DNA of 64,000 bases, from assembly GCF_003148475.1 (NCBI RefSeq), contig NZ_QGGG01000001.1:310001-374000 (forward strand), read 5' to 3'. Both the position numbers and the translations under genes were made by a program. The notes below the pieces were generated by a model. That model ran no database searches and had not been told where the DNA came from. It saw nothing but the letters and a program-made list of their open reading frames with translations. Positions 9,325 through 18,214 of this stretch are shown piece by piece. This DNA is from Pseudaminobacter salicylatoxidans. GTDB taxonomy: Bacteria > Pseudomonadota > Alphaproteobacteria > Rhizobiales > Rhizobiaceae. Positions within the stretch are counted from its first letter, which is position 1; every line of letters begins with the position of its first letter.

Positions 9325-11121
9325 ATGCAGGACATGCTGCAGCCATGGTTTGAAACCGCCCCGCGACTGGTCGACGTGGCGATGGGGCGCACGCCGGCCG
9401 ATCTGGTGATCCGCAATGGCCGCTGGGTCAACGTCTATTCCGGCGAGATCGTGCCCAACACGGACATTGCCGTTTGCGCCGGCCGCTTCGCCTATGTCGG
9501 GCCTGATGCCAGCCACACGATCGGCGAGGGCACCAAGGTGGTCGATGCGGCCGGGCGCTATCTCGTGCCGGGTCTGTGCGACGCCCACATGCATGTCGAA
9601 AGCGGCCTGGTGACGGTGACGGAGTTCGCCCGCGCCGTCATTCCGCACGGCACCACCACCATGTTCATCGACCCGCACGAAATCGCCAACGTGCTCGGCC
9701 TTGCCGGCGTGAAGCTGATGAACGACGAGGCACAGAGCCTGCCCATCAACATTCTCGTACAGGTGCCGAGCTGCGTGCCGAGCGCGCCGGGGCTGGAGCG
9801 CGCGGGCGCCGAACTCAGCGCTGATGACGTGCGGCAGGCGCTGGGCTGGCCCAACGTCATCGGCCTCGGCGAGATGATGAATTTTCCCGGCGTCGCCGCC
9901 AACGATGCCAAGATGGTGGCCGAGATTGCGGCCACGCAATCCGCGCGCCTGACGGTGGGCGGGCACTATGCCTCGCCGGACCTCGGCCGCGCCTTCCATG
10001 CCTATGCTGCCGGTGGTCCTGCCGACGACCACGAGGGCACCACGGTCGACGACGCCATCGCCCGCGTGCGGCAGGGCATGCGCGCCATGCTGCGCCTCGG
10101 CTCGGCCTGGTATGACGTCGCCGCGCAGGTGAAAGCGATCACCGAACGCGGCGTCGACTCCCGCAATTTCGTGCTTTGCACCGACGACAGCCATTCCGGC
10201 ACGCTGGTCAATGACGGTCATATGAACCGCGTGGTGCGCCATGCCATCGCGCAGGGGCTGAAGCCGATCACCGCGATCCAGATGGCAACGCTGAACACCG
10301 CTCAGCATTTCGGGCTCGAACGCGAGCTGGGTTCGATCGCGCCGGGCCGCCGCGCCGATCTCATCATCACGTCGGACCTCGCAGAACTGCCGGTCGAAAT
10401 GGTGTTCGCGCGCGGTGAACTGCTCGCCGAGGGCGGCAAGCTTGCCGCCGACATTCCGGCCTATGACTATCCGGATAGCGCCAAGAACACGGTGAAGCTC
10501 GGCAAGAAGCTGACCGCCACCGATTTCGACATTGCCGCTCCGGGCGCATCCGAGGTGAATGTGCGCGTGATCGGTGTGGTCGAGAACCAGGCGCCGACCA
10601 GGGCGCTGGAGCGCAAGCTGCAGGTCGCGAACGGGCTGGTGCAGATGGACCGCGCCAATGACGTCTGCCAGATCGCGCTGGTCGAGCGCCATCGCGCCAC
10701 CGGCGAGGTGGTCAACGCCTTCGTCTCCGGCTTCGGCCACACGAAGGACTGCGCCATGGCCTCCACCGTGGCCCATGACAGCCACCACATGATCGTGGTG
10801 GGCACCAACAAGGCCGACATGGCGCAGGCCGCCAACCGCCTGCAGGAGGTCGGCGGCGGCATCGTCATGATCTCCGGGGGCAGGGAGCTGGCGCTGGTCG
10901 AACTGCCGGTCGCGGGACTGATGTCGGACGAGCGCGCGGAAGTTGTGGCGGTCAAGGCGGGCCGGCTGGTTGAAGCCATGCGCGAATGCGGCTGCGAACT
11001 CAACAACGCCTATATGCAGCACTCGCTGCTGGCGCTGGTGGTCATCCCTGAACTGCGCATTTCCGACATGGGCCTGATCGACGTGACGAAATTCGCCAGG
11101 ACGGACGTCATCATCGCCTGA
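9325..11121 (+). CDS. ade: Adenine deaminase
   Basis: A 598-residue canonical Ade, converting adenine to hypoxanthine plus ammonia. The first metal motif is DAHMH at residues 86-90. It also has IDPHEIANVLG (~115-125), PSCVPS, GLGEMMNFPG and CTDDSH, all expected for this amidohydrolase. The gene follows the permease and starts after GAAAGGAC. With the nucleoside operon downstream it completes a route from imported purines to hypoxanthine. Confidence 0.93.
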   Translation: MQDMLQPWFETAPRLVDVAMGRTPADLVIRNGRWVNVYSGEIVPNTDIAVCAGRFAYVGPDASHTIGEGTKVVDAAGRYLVPGLCDAHMHVESGLVTVTEFARAVIPHGTTTMFIDPHEIANVLGLAGVKLMNDEAQSLPINILVQVPSCVPSAPGLERAGAELSADDVRQALGWPNVIGLGEMMNFPGVAANDAKMVAEIAATQSARLTVGGHYASPDLGRAFHAYAAGGPADDHEGTTVDDAIARVRQGMRAMLRLGSAWYDVAAQVKAITERGVDSRNFVLCTDDSHSGTLVNDGHMNRVVRHAIAQGLKPITAIQMATLNTAQHFGLERELGSIAPGRRADLIITSDLAELPVEMVFARGELLAEGGKLAADIPAYDYPDSAKNTVKLGKKLTATDFDIAAPGASEVNVRVIGVVENQAPTRALERKLQVANGLVQMDRANDVCQIALVERHRATGEVVNAFVSGFGHTKDCAMASTVAHDSHHMIVVGTNKADMAQAANRLQEVGGGIVMISGGRELALVELPVAGLMSDERAEVVAVKAGRLVEAMRECGCELNNAYMQHSLLALVVIPELRISDMGLIDVTKFARTDVIIA

Positions 11122-11126
11122 TGATT

Positions 11127-11164
11127 GCGCTGCCGGCGGCGTCCCTTCGCGCCGCCGGCAGCGC
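11127..11164 (+). terminator. Strong hairpin after ade
   Basis: Perfect 14-bp inverted repeat (GCGCTGCCGGCGGC with its complement) around a 10-nt loop, starting 5 nt after the ade stop. No U tract follows, so it may act as a transcript-stabilising or Rho-assisted end. Confidence 0.65.
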
Positions 11165-11413
11165 GCTCTCGGCACTGGTATTCCCTGCTCGCGGCCTGGC
11201 GCGAGTCAAACGCCCCACGCGCGCCCACGACACCGCCCGGCTGGTCATAGCCTCGCCGGATTCCCTCCGGAGGCTGGTGCTTCTGACGTCACGTCAGCCT
11301 GCTTTTCTCGCTGAGAAAAATCAATCAAGACTTTGATTTTATTTGCATGTCGTAAGCCCGGAAATTTTTCTGCGGCAAACGATCGACTCCGTCTTGTTTT
11401 CCGGGATTCAGGC
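11165..11413. other. Gene-free interval upstream of the GntR gene
   Basis: Short open frames here have no ribosome site and no recognisable product. The last ~130 bases become AT-richer (TTTGATTTTATTTGC near 11332), as expected of the promoter region of the GntR/nucleoside operon. Nothing else was recognised. Confidence 0.5.
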
Positions 11414-11431
11414 TGTACAGTTGACTGGACA
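11414..11431 (+). promoter_or_regulatory. Candidate GntR (HutC/UTRA-type) operator
   Basis: TGTACAG-TTGA-CTGGACA is an 18-bp imperfect palindrome (6 of 7 arm positions match) ending 16 nt before the GntR start codon. Its size and place fit autoregulation by the encoded UTRA-domain repressor, which would also control the nucleoside operon. The central TTGACT could serve as a -35 box. Confidence 0.4.
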
Positions 11432-11447
11432 AGTTTGGAGATGACCG

Positions 11448-12269
11448 ATGGCCGCCGGTGCGCGCGATCGAGAAGGACCGCTCTATCTGCAGATCGCGGA
11501 CCGGTTGCGCGAGGACATCGCCGCACTCGGTGAGGGCGCCCGTATCCCAAGCGAGCCGCAGCTCGCGCGCGATTGGGGGGTCAGCCGCTTCACGGTGGCC
11601 AAGGCCGTTGAGCAACTCGTCGACGAGGGGCTCATCACGCGCCGGCAAGGCAGCGGTTCCTTCGTGGCGGCAGCACCGTTGCGGCGCCAGCCTGGCTATC
11701 TGCTGAGCTTCACCGAAGCCGTGGAAGCTGCCGGCCACACGGCAACTCATCAACTTCTGGCATTCGAGGAGGCTTCGTGGCAGCCCGACCTGCCATATCC
11801 CGAAAACGCCGCGCTCATCCATCTCGACCGCCTGCGCCTCGTCGATGGCAAGGCCGTGGCCCGTCATCGTTCAGTGATCTCGGCCGAGCTTGCCCGGCTG
11901 ACCGGCCTGACGCGCGAAGTCGCGTCACTGCCGTCCTTCTCGCTCTATCGCTTTTTCGAGGAGCACAGCTTTTCGGTTCGCAGTGCAACCGAGCGGCTGG
12001 TGGCGCGTGCGGCCGCGCCGGAAGATCGCAAGCTGCTCAATCTCGGAGGCGACGCTGTCGTCGTCGCCGTCACCCGCCATTCCTTCGCCGCCGACGGCAC
12101 GCTGCTCGATGCCGTCGATGCCATCTATGACGCGCGCCGCTACTCCTATGAGGCCACGCTCGTCAGGCAGCCGCGAAACAACGGATCCAACACGGAGACA
12201 CACAATGAAAACCAGTTCGATGGCGCTCGCGGCCACGATGGTCCTCGCCTCGGTCCTTGGCACGGCTAG
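11448..12269 (+). CDS. GntR-family regulator with UTRA domain
   Basis: A 273-residue HutC-subfamily regulator. The N-terminal winged HTH has the hallmark IPSEPQLARDWGVSRFTVAKA (split here: residues ~29-49), and a UTRA ligand domain follows. A GGAG site precedes the ATG. The last ~22 codons lie inside the next gene: the frame continues 65 nt past the start of the binding-protein gene and reads as low-complexity tail. Either the tail is real and the overlap couples translation, or an original stop has been lost. It probably represses the downstream nucleoside operon, with a purine or nucleoside as ligand. Confidence 0.88.
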   Translation: MAAGARDREGPLYLQIADRLREDIAALGEGARIPSEPQLARDWGVSRFTVAKAVEQLVDEGLITRRQGSGSFVAAAPLRRQPGYLLSFTEAVEAAGHTATHQLLAFEEASWQPDLPYPENAALIHLDRLRLVDGKAVARHRSVISAELARLTGLTREVASLPSFSLYRFFEEHSFSVRSATERLVARAAAPEDRKLLNLGGDAVVVAVTRHSFAADGTLLDAVDAIYDARRYSYEATLVRQPRNNGSNTETHNENQFDGARGHDGPRLGPWHG

Positions 12270-13239
12270 CGCCCGCGCCGAAGACAAGCCGGTTGCCCTC
12301 ATCGTTTCGCAGGGCGGCCTTGGCGACCAGTCCTATAACGACCTTGGCCATGCCGGCTTCCAGCGCGCGCTGAAGGAGACCGGGCTGGCCGGCAAGCCGG
12401 TCGAATCCAAGGAAGTGGTGTCGCAGGCGACCGAAATCCTGCGCCGTGCCTCGGATGCCGATTTCGGCCTGATCGTCGATCTCGAATACGCTCATGGCGA
12501 GCCGATGCTGGAAGTCGCCAGGGACTATCCCGACACGAAATATGTGATCCTGAACCAGGTGCGGGAGGGGGCCAACATTGCCTCCGTTCTGTTCCAGGAG
12601 CAGGAAGGCTCATACCTTGCCGGTACGCTCGCCGCTCTGGTCACGACCGACACTTCCATCAAGGGCATCAACGACAAGCCGGTCATCGGCGTTATCGGCG
12701 GCACCAAGTCAGCAGGCATCGACAAGTTCATCGCCGGCTACATCCAGGGCGCCAGGGCATCCAATCCCGATATCGTGGTAAAGGTCGCCTATTCGAACAA
12801 TTTCGGTGATCCGGCGGTCGGCCTGCAAATGGCCAAAGCCATGATCGAGGAAGGTGCCGATATCATCTATCACGTTGCCGGCGGCACCGGCATGGGCGTC
12901 ATCCAGGCGGCCAGGGAAGCCGGCGTCTATGCCATCGGCGTCGATACCGATCAGGACGGCATCGCGCCCGGCAATGTGCTGACCAGCATGGTCAAATACA
13001 CCGACGTCGCCGTGGAAACGGTGATGAAGGACTATGCCGCTGACAAATTCCCCGGTGGACAGACCCTGTCGCTCGGGCTCAGGGAAAACGGCGTCGGGCT
13101 GTCCGAGATGAAATACACCAGGGACCTGATCCCGGCCGCGACCCTCGAAAAGGTCGAGGCCGCGAAGCAGGATATCCTGTCGGGCAAGGTCAAGGTCTGG
13201 AATGTGGTCGACCAGGGCTACCCGGACTTCATGAAATAA
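12205..13239 (+). CDS. BMP-family ABC substrate-binding protein (nucleoside type)
   Basis: A 344-residue periplasmic protein with a Sec signal peptide (residues ~1-28, cleaved after SARA). It belongs to the BMP/PnrA family, which binds purine nucleosides. There is no lipobox, so it is soluble in the periplasm. The start at 12205 follows CGGAGACACACA. It is followed by an ATPase and two permeases with the architecture of nucleoside importers, and by a nucleoside phosphorylase, so nucleosides are the expected ligand. Confidence 0.88.
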   Translation: MKTSSMALAATMVLASVLGTASARAEDKPVALIVSQGGLGDQSYNDLGHAGFQRALKETGLAGKPVESKEVVSQATEILRRASDADFGLIVDLEYAHGEPMLEVARDYPDTKYVILNQVREGANIASVLFQEQEGSYLAGTLAALVTTDTSIKGINDKPVIGVIGGTKSAGIDKFIAGYIQGARASNPDIVVKVAYSNNFGDPAVGLQMAKAMIEEGADIIYHVAGGTGMGVIQAAREAGVYAIGVDTDQDGIAPGNVLTSMVKYTDVAVETVMKDYAADKFPGGQTLSLGLRENGVGLSEMKYTRDLIPAATLEKVEAAKQDILSGKVKVWNVVDQGYPDFMK

Positions 13240-13266
13240 GCACCCGCAACTTTTCAAGAGCAGTCC

Positions 13267-14817
13267 ATGTCTACGGCTGAAACTTTGCCGGACGTGTCGA
13301 TCCGTCTGGGCGCGCAGGGCGTTACCCGGAGGTTCGGCTCGCTCGTCGCCAACGACCGCATCACCTTCCGGGCAACGCGTGGAACCATCCATGCCATTGT
13401 CGGCGGCAACGGTGCGGGCAAGTCCACGCTCATGCGCATCCTGCAGGGCATGGACCGCCCCGACGACGGCGTCGTCGTTGTCGATGGCGTGCCCACCGTG
13501 TTCCTCGGGCCGGCCGATGCGTTCTCGCGGGGCATCGGCATGGTGCATCAGGAGTTCATGCTGGTGCCGGGGCTGACGCTTCTGGAAAATCTCGTGCTGG
13601 CGCACGAGCCCACCGAGGGGCTCGGCCGCATCGACCGCAAGGCGGCCCTGGAAGCCGCGCGCAAGCTGGAGCGGGAAGCCGGGGTCACGCTCGACTGGGA
13701 CATGCCGGTGGACGACGCGCCGGTGCATGTGCGCCAGATCGTCGAAATCCTGCGGCTGCTCTATCGCGGCGCGGACGTGCTTATTCTGGACGAGCCGACG
13801 GCCGTGCTGGCGCCGGCGCAGGTGCAGGAACTCATCGTTCTCCTGCGCAAGCTTCGCGCCGAGGGCCGTACGATCCTCTTCATCAGTCACAAGCTGGACG
13901 AGGTGATGGCGCTGGCCGACGAGATCACCGTGATCCGCGCCGGGCAGGTCATCGCGACCATCACGACCGCCGACACGACCAAGGCCGACCTTGCCGAAAT
14001 GATGATCGGCGAAATCCTCAGCAAGCCGGACGCCCGCCCGACCGCCGTGGGCCAGCCGGTGCTGGAAATCCGTGGCCTTGCAGCGCGCGATGCACGACGC
14101 ACCCTGCGCCTGAAGGAACTCAACCTCGATATTCGAGCTGGCGAGATCGTCGGCATTGCCGGCGTGGCGGGCAACGGACAGGACGAGTTGATCGCCGCCG
14201 TGACCGGTCTTGGTCGCATCGAGCGGGGTCAGATCAGGCTCGATGGCAAGGATGTCACCAGGCTCGACCTGCGCGCCCGGCGTGAACGCGGCCTGAGCTA
14301 TCTCAGCCCCGACCGCGCGGCGGAAGGGCTGTGCCTGACTGCGCCGATCTCGGAAAATCTCGTTGCCGGCCGGCATCGCTCGCCTGGGCTGTGCAAATGC
14401 GGCCTGCTGCAGCAGGGCACCATCAAGAGCCATGTCGAGACGCTGCTCGACCGCTTCTCCGTCAAGCGCGCCTCGGCTTCCCTGCCGATCGGCAGCCTGT
14501 CGGGCGGCAACCAGCAGCGGGTCGCCATGGCGCGTGAACTCGATGGCGGCCCGAAGCTGCTGCTCGCCTGCCAGCCGACGCGCGGCGTCGATATTCGCGG
14601 CATCGCCTTCATCCATCAGTGCCTGCTCGACTATCGCGAGGCAGGCGGGGCGGTGCTTGTGATTTCGGAAGAGCTGGAAGAACTCATCGCGCTCTCGGAC
14701 CGCATCGTCGTTCTCTATGACGGCCGCGTCACCGGCGAGGTCGCGCGCGGCTCGGCAGAGATCGAGGAACTGGGCCGCATGATGCTGGGCGAAACCCGTG
14801 AGGAGGTCGCCGCATGA
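13267..14817 (+). CDS. ABC importer ATPase with two nucleotide-binding domains (nucleoside/sugar type)
   Basis: A 516-residue tandem ABC protein. Domain 1 has Walker A GGNGAGKST and Walker B LILDEPTAV. Domain 2 has the degenerate Walker A region GVAGNGQDEL, the signature LSGGNQQ and ACQPTRGVDI, the usual form of the second domain here. The domain 1 signature position reads DAPVHVRQ and not an LSGGQ- or SVGMQQ-like motif. That departs from relatives and may make one ATP site weak. The ATG of the first permease overlaps its stop. Confidence 0.9.
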   Translation: MSTAETLPDVSIRLGAQGVTRRFGSLVANDRITFRATRGTIHAIVGGNGAGKSTLMRILQGMDRPDDGVVVVDGVPTVFLGPADAFSRGIGMVHQEFMLVPGLTLLENLVLAHEPTEGLGRIDRKAALEAARKLEREAGVTLDWDMPVDDAPVHVRQIVEILRLLYRGADVLILDEPTAVLAPAQVQELIVLLRKLRAEGRTILFISHKLDEVMALADEITVIRAGQVIATITTADTTKADLAEMMIGEILSKPDARPTAVGQPVLEIRGLAARDARRTLRLKELNLDIRAGEIVGIAGVAGNGQDELIAAVTGLGRIERGQIRLDGKDVTRLDLRARRERGLSYLSPDRAAEGLCLTAPISENLVAGRHRSPGLCKCGLLQQGTIKSHVETLLDRFSVKRASASLPIGSLSGGNQQRVAMARELDGGPKLLLACQPTRGVDIRGIAFIHQCLLDYREAGGAVLVISEELEELIALSDRIVVLYDGRVTGEVARGSAEIEELGRMMLGETREEVAA

Positions 14818-15875
14818 GCACCGTTGCTTCTTCCGCTCGCCCGGTGTCCGGCATCGGCTGGCGCGATGTCGCGCTGGCTGTCGCGCCGCTGGTTCTTGCG
14901 CTGATCGTCGCCGCTGTCGTGCTCGGAAGCGCCGGGCACAATCCGCTCGAAGTCTATTGGCTGCTGCTGCAGGAATCCTTTGGCGGCGTGAAGCGCATCG
15001 CCGCGACCGTCGCCGCCTCCACGCCGCTGATCCTCACCGGTCTTGCGACGGCGGTGGCCTTCCGCACAGGCGTGTTCAATGTCGGCGTCGAGGGCTGCGT
15101 GCTCGTCGGCGGGCTGGCCGCTGCCTTTGTCGGTTTCACCTATGTCGACCTGCCCGCCGCCCTGTTGCTGCCGCTGGCGCTGGGCGCTGCCGTTGTTGCC
15201 GGCACGCTGTGGATGCTGGTGCCGGCAGTGCTTAAGGCCCGTCTCGACGTGGACGAGGTGGTGACGACACTGATGCTCAATTTCATCGCCATCGGCCTCA
15301 CAGCCTGGCTGGTCAACGGCCCGCTGCTGGCGCCCGGCTCGGCCAATTCGGCCACGCCCATGGTGGTCGAGGCCGCGCGCCTGCCGAGGCTCATGCCGCC
15401 TTCCACGCTCAATGCCGGCTTCCTCATCGCAATGGCGCTGCTGGTGCTCTACTGGCTGTGGGGGCGTGGCACCGCGCTCGGCCTCGAAACCCGGCTCGCC
15501 GGCCTCAACCCGCGCTTTGCCATCGCCTCGGGCATCAATGTGCCGATGCTGATCGTGAAGATGATGCTGCTTTCGGGCGCCATTGGCGGTCTTGCCGGCG
15601 GCATCCAGGCGCTGGGCACGGTCAACCGCTTCGTCGTGGGCTTCTCGCCGGGCTACGGTTTCACCGGCATCGCGGTGGCGCTGCTGGGGCGCGGCTCGGC
15701 CATCGGCATCCTGCTGGCTGCCCTGCTGTTCGGCGCCCTGGCGACGTCTGGCGCGACCATCCAGCTCTTCAGCGACGTACCGATCGAGATCGTCAACATC
15801 CTGCAGGGCACGGTGATGATCTTCGCGGTCGCCCGTTTCGGCTGGCTCCTGAAAAACCGGCGGAGCGGCAAATGA
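14814..15875 (+). CDS. ABC transporter permease (BPD_transp_2 family)
   Basis: A 353-residue polytopic membrane protein of the family that includes RbsC and the nucleoside permeases YufP/NupP. It has TGLATAVAFRTGVFNVGVEG and DEVVTTLMLNFI segments typical of the nucleoside subgroup. Four-base overlaps with the ATPase and the next permease show tight coupling. It forms half of the membrane channel. Confidence 0.9.
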   Translation: MSTVASSARPVSGIGWRDVALAVAPLVLALIVAAVVLGSAGHNPLEVYWLLLQESFGGVKRIAATVAASTPLILTGLATAVAFRTGVFNVGVEGCVLVGGLAAAFVGFTYVDLPAALLLPLALGAAVVAGTLWMLVPAVLKARLDVDEVVTTLMLNFIAIGLTAWLVNGPLLAPGSANSATPMVVEAARLPRLMPPSTLNAGFLIAMALLVLYWLWGRGTALGLETRLAGLNPRFAIASGINVPMLIVKMMLLSGAIGGLAGGIQALGTVNRFVVGFSPGYGFTGIAVALLGRGSAIGILLAALLFGALATSGATIQLFSDVPIEIVNILQGTVMIFAVARFGWLLKNRRSGK

Positions 15876-16768
15876 TCGACAACGTCATCCATGCGGCGTT
15901 CGTCATGACGACGCCGATCCTGCTCGCGGCACTTGGCGGGCTGGTCAACCGCATCGCGGGGCTGGTCAATATCGGTCTCGATTCCATGATGCTGGCGGGG
16001 GCGCTCCTCGGGCTGATCGTCGCCTCCCAGACCGGAAGCTGGCCGGCGGCGCTGATCGCTGCCGCTTTCGTCGGCGGCTTCCTTGGCCTCTTGATGTCGC
16101 TCACCGTCACCCGGCTGGAGGCCAATGAAATCATCGTCGGCCTTGGCTTCAACATCGCGGTTGCCGGGCTGGTGCGCTTCTTCCTGAAGAGCTGGTACGG
16201 CACTTCGGGCACGCTTAGCCTGCCGGAGGTGGCGATGCTGCCACGCATCCACATTCCGGTGGTGGCCGACATTCCGGTGCTGGGCGCGATCCTGTCGGGT
16301 CACGACCCGCTTACCTGGGCGGCGTGGCTGCTAGTGCCGGTGACGGCGTGGTTCCTGGCGCGCACGCGGCTGGGCTTGCGCCTGCGCGCGGCAGGTGCGG
16401 CCCCGCAAGCCGCGCGGGCGCTCGGCCTCAACCCGCTCAACCTGCGCGATGCCTCCACCGTCTTTGCCGGCATGATGGCGGGACTGGCGGGCGCTTATCT
16501 GTGCATCGGCGTGGTCGGCATCTTCAATGAAGGCATCACCGCCGGACGCGGCTTCCTCGCGCTCGCCGCCTTCTATTTCGGCCGCAACCGGCCGTGGGCG
16601 ACCGCGCTCGGCGCGCTGCTCTTCGGCCTCTTCGACGCGGTCCAGATCCGGCTGCAGGGCAGGGGCCTGCCGGCGGAACTGGTGCAGACCCTGCCCTACG
16701 TCATGGTCATCGTGATCCTCACGCTGGTCGCCATCACAGTCAAACGCGCGCGGAACAAAGGAGCCTGA
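15872..16768 (+). CDS. ABC transporter permease (BPD_transp_2 family)
   Basis: A 298-residue membrane protein, partner of the preceding permease and YufQ/NupQ-like. It has NRIAGLVNIGLDSMMLAGAL near the N-terminus and GRGFLALAAFYFGRNRP toward the C-terminus. The ATG at 15872 overlaps the upstream stop (ATGA); a longer frame that begins inside the previous gene is not credible. The hydrolase gene starts 2 nt downstream. Confidence 0.9.
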   Translation: MIDNVIHAAFVMTTPILLAALGGLVNRIAGLVNIGLDSMMLAGALLGLIVASQTGSWPAALIAAAFVGGFLGLLMSLTVTRLEANEIIVGLGFNIAVAGLVRFFLKSWYGTSGTLSLPEVAMLPRIHIPVVADIPVLGAILSGHDPLTWAAWLLVPVTAWFLARTRLGLRLRAAGAAPQAARALGLNPLNLRDASTVFAGMMAGLAGAYLCIGVVGIFNEGITAGRGFLALAAFYFGRNRPWATALGALLFGLFDAVQIRLQGRGLPAELVQTLPYVMVIVILTLVAITVKRARNKGA

Positions 16769-16769
16769 C

Positions 16770-17333
16770 ATGGTCGAAAAAGAAAAGACCGCGCTCATCC
16801 TCGTGGATGTCATCAACTCGTTCTTCGAGCCCGGCCAGCCCAACTACTATGCCGGCGTCGAAAACGTGCTGGAGCCGATGCGCGCGCTGCTCAAGACCGC
16901 CCGCGAGTCGGGAACCATCGTCGTGCATGCGGTGGAAAAGCACCGGCCCGAATTCCACGATTTCGAATGGCGAAAACTGCCGATTCACCACCTGGAAAAT
17001 GCGCATGACGCCGCCTTTTTTGATGATTTTCGGCCCGAAGGACCGCGCGAAACGATCATTTTCAAGCGCCGTTTCAGTGCTTTTTTCGCCACCGACCTCG
17101 CATTGTTCCTGCATGAGCAGAAGGTGACGCGCGTGGTGATTGCGGGCGTCAAGACCAATGTCTGCATCCGCGCCACCGCGCAGGATGCCTTCGCCAGCGG
17201 CTTCGAGCCCGTGGTGCCGCGCGAGGCGACGAACTCGAACCGGCCGCATCTGGCCGAAGCATCCCTTGAGGACATCGACCGCTATATGGGCCGCGTCGTG
17301 CCGCTCGGGGACGCGCTCGGAATGCTGGCATGA
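16770..17333 (+). CDS. Isochorismatase-family cysteine hydrolase
   Basis: A 187-residue cytosolic hydrolase with the family's Asp-Lys-Cys triad: Asp in LVDVINSF, Lys in FKRRFSAF and Cys in TNVCIRATA. Members hydrolyse amides or vinyl ethers, for example nicotinamidases, ureidoacrylate and N-carbamoyl hydrolases. Placed between nucleoside permeases and a sugar kinase with overlapping ends, it probably acts on the base part of the imported nucleoside. The exact amide is unknown. Confidence 0.85.
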   Translation: MVEKEKTALILVDVINSFFEPGQPNYYAGVENVLEPMRALLKTARESGTIVVHAVEKHRPEFHDFEWRKLPIHHLENAHDAAFFDDFRPEGPRETIIFKRRFSAFFATDLALFLHEQKVTRVVIAGVKTNVCIRATAQDAFASGFEPVVPREATNSNRPHLAEASLEDIDRYMGRVVPLGDALGMLA

Positions 17334-18214
17334 CGACCATTGCGATCACCGGCTACGCCAGCCTCGACCATGTGGCGGTCCTTGACGGGACGCCGCAGGC
17401 CGGGCGGACGACGACCATCCTGCAACGTCCGCAGGACGGCTGGCCGCGCCTTGGCGGCGGGCCCGCCTTCGTCGCCATGGCGTTGACGGCGGCGGGTATC
17501 GAAAGTGCCGTTCCGGTGAGCTGGATCGGCGACGATGCGGCCGGCCAGACCTATCGCGACCAGCTCACGGCCAAAAACGTTTCGGGCGAGGGGCTGGAGG
17601 CGATCGCCGGCGCGCGCACGCCCGTCTCGGTTCTGGCCTATGAGCCCGATGGCGGTTGCATCTGCCTTTACGACCCCGGTATGCCGGCGGGTCTGACATT
17701 GTCGCCCGCGCAAAGGGATTTGCTCGCAAAGGCAGACTGGGTCTGTGTCACCATCGGGCCCTCGGCGGTCAATGACGCGGTACTCGACACCATCGGCGAG
17801 GCCACGCGCCTTGCCTGGGTGGCAAAGCATGATCCGCGCGCCATGTCGGCGGCGCAGGCCGCACGCTTTGCCGCGCGCGCCGACCTCATCTGCTTCAGCC
17901 ACGCCGAAAGCGCCTTCGTTCAGGCGGCACTCGCCGAGGCCGGACAGGCGCGGCCGGGCCGCATCCTCATCGAAACGCGTGGCCGTCAGGGCGCGGCCAT
18001 CACGCGCGACGGGCAATCCACCGAGATTTCCGCCGAACCGATTTCCGTCACCGATCCCACCGGTGCGGGCGACAGCTTTGCCGGCGGCGTGCTGGCCGCG
18101 CTCGCCATGGGCGAGACCGGTCCCGAGGCCATCGTGCGCAGCGGCCATGCCGCGGCACGGCGCCTGCTTCTGGCGCGCCAGATTTCCGAAAATGAAAGTG
18201 CATTGAGAGAATGA
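17330..18214 (+). CDS. PfkB-family carbohydrate/nucleoside kinase
   Basis: A 294-residue ribokinase-like protein. The C-terminal PfkB signature DPTGAGDSFAGG contains the catalytic Asp and the anion hole, and RLGGGPAFVAMAL near residue 45 forms the sugar-binding region. It would phosphorylate ribose or a nucleoside with ATP. It overlaps both neighbours by 4 nt, so it is produced together with the phosphorylase. Confidence 0.87.
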   Translation: MTTIAITGYASLDHVAVLDGTPQAGRTTTILQRPQDGWPRLGGGPAFVAMALTAAGIESAVPVSWIGDDAAGQTYRDQLTAKNVSGEGLEAIAGARTPVSVLAYEPDGGCICLYDPGMPAGLTLSPAQRDLLAKADWVCVTIGPSAVNDAVLDTIGEATRLAWVAKHDPRAMSAAQAARFAARADLICFSHAESAFVQAALAEAGQARPGRILIETRGRQGAAITRDGQSTEISAEPISVTDPTGAGDSFAGGVLAALAMGETGPEAIVRSGHAAARRLLLARQISENESALRE

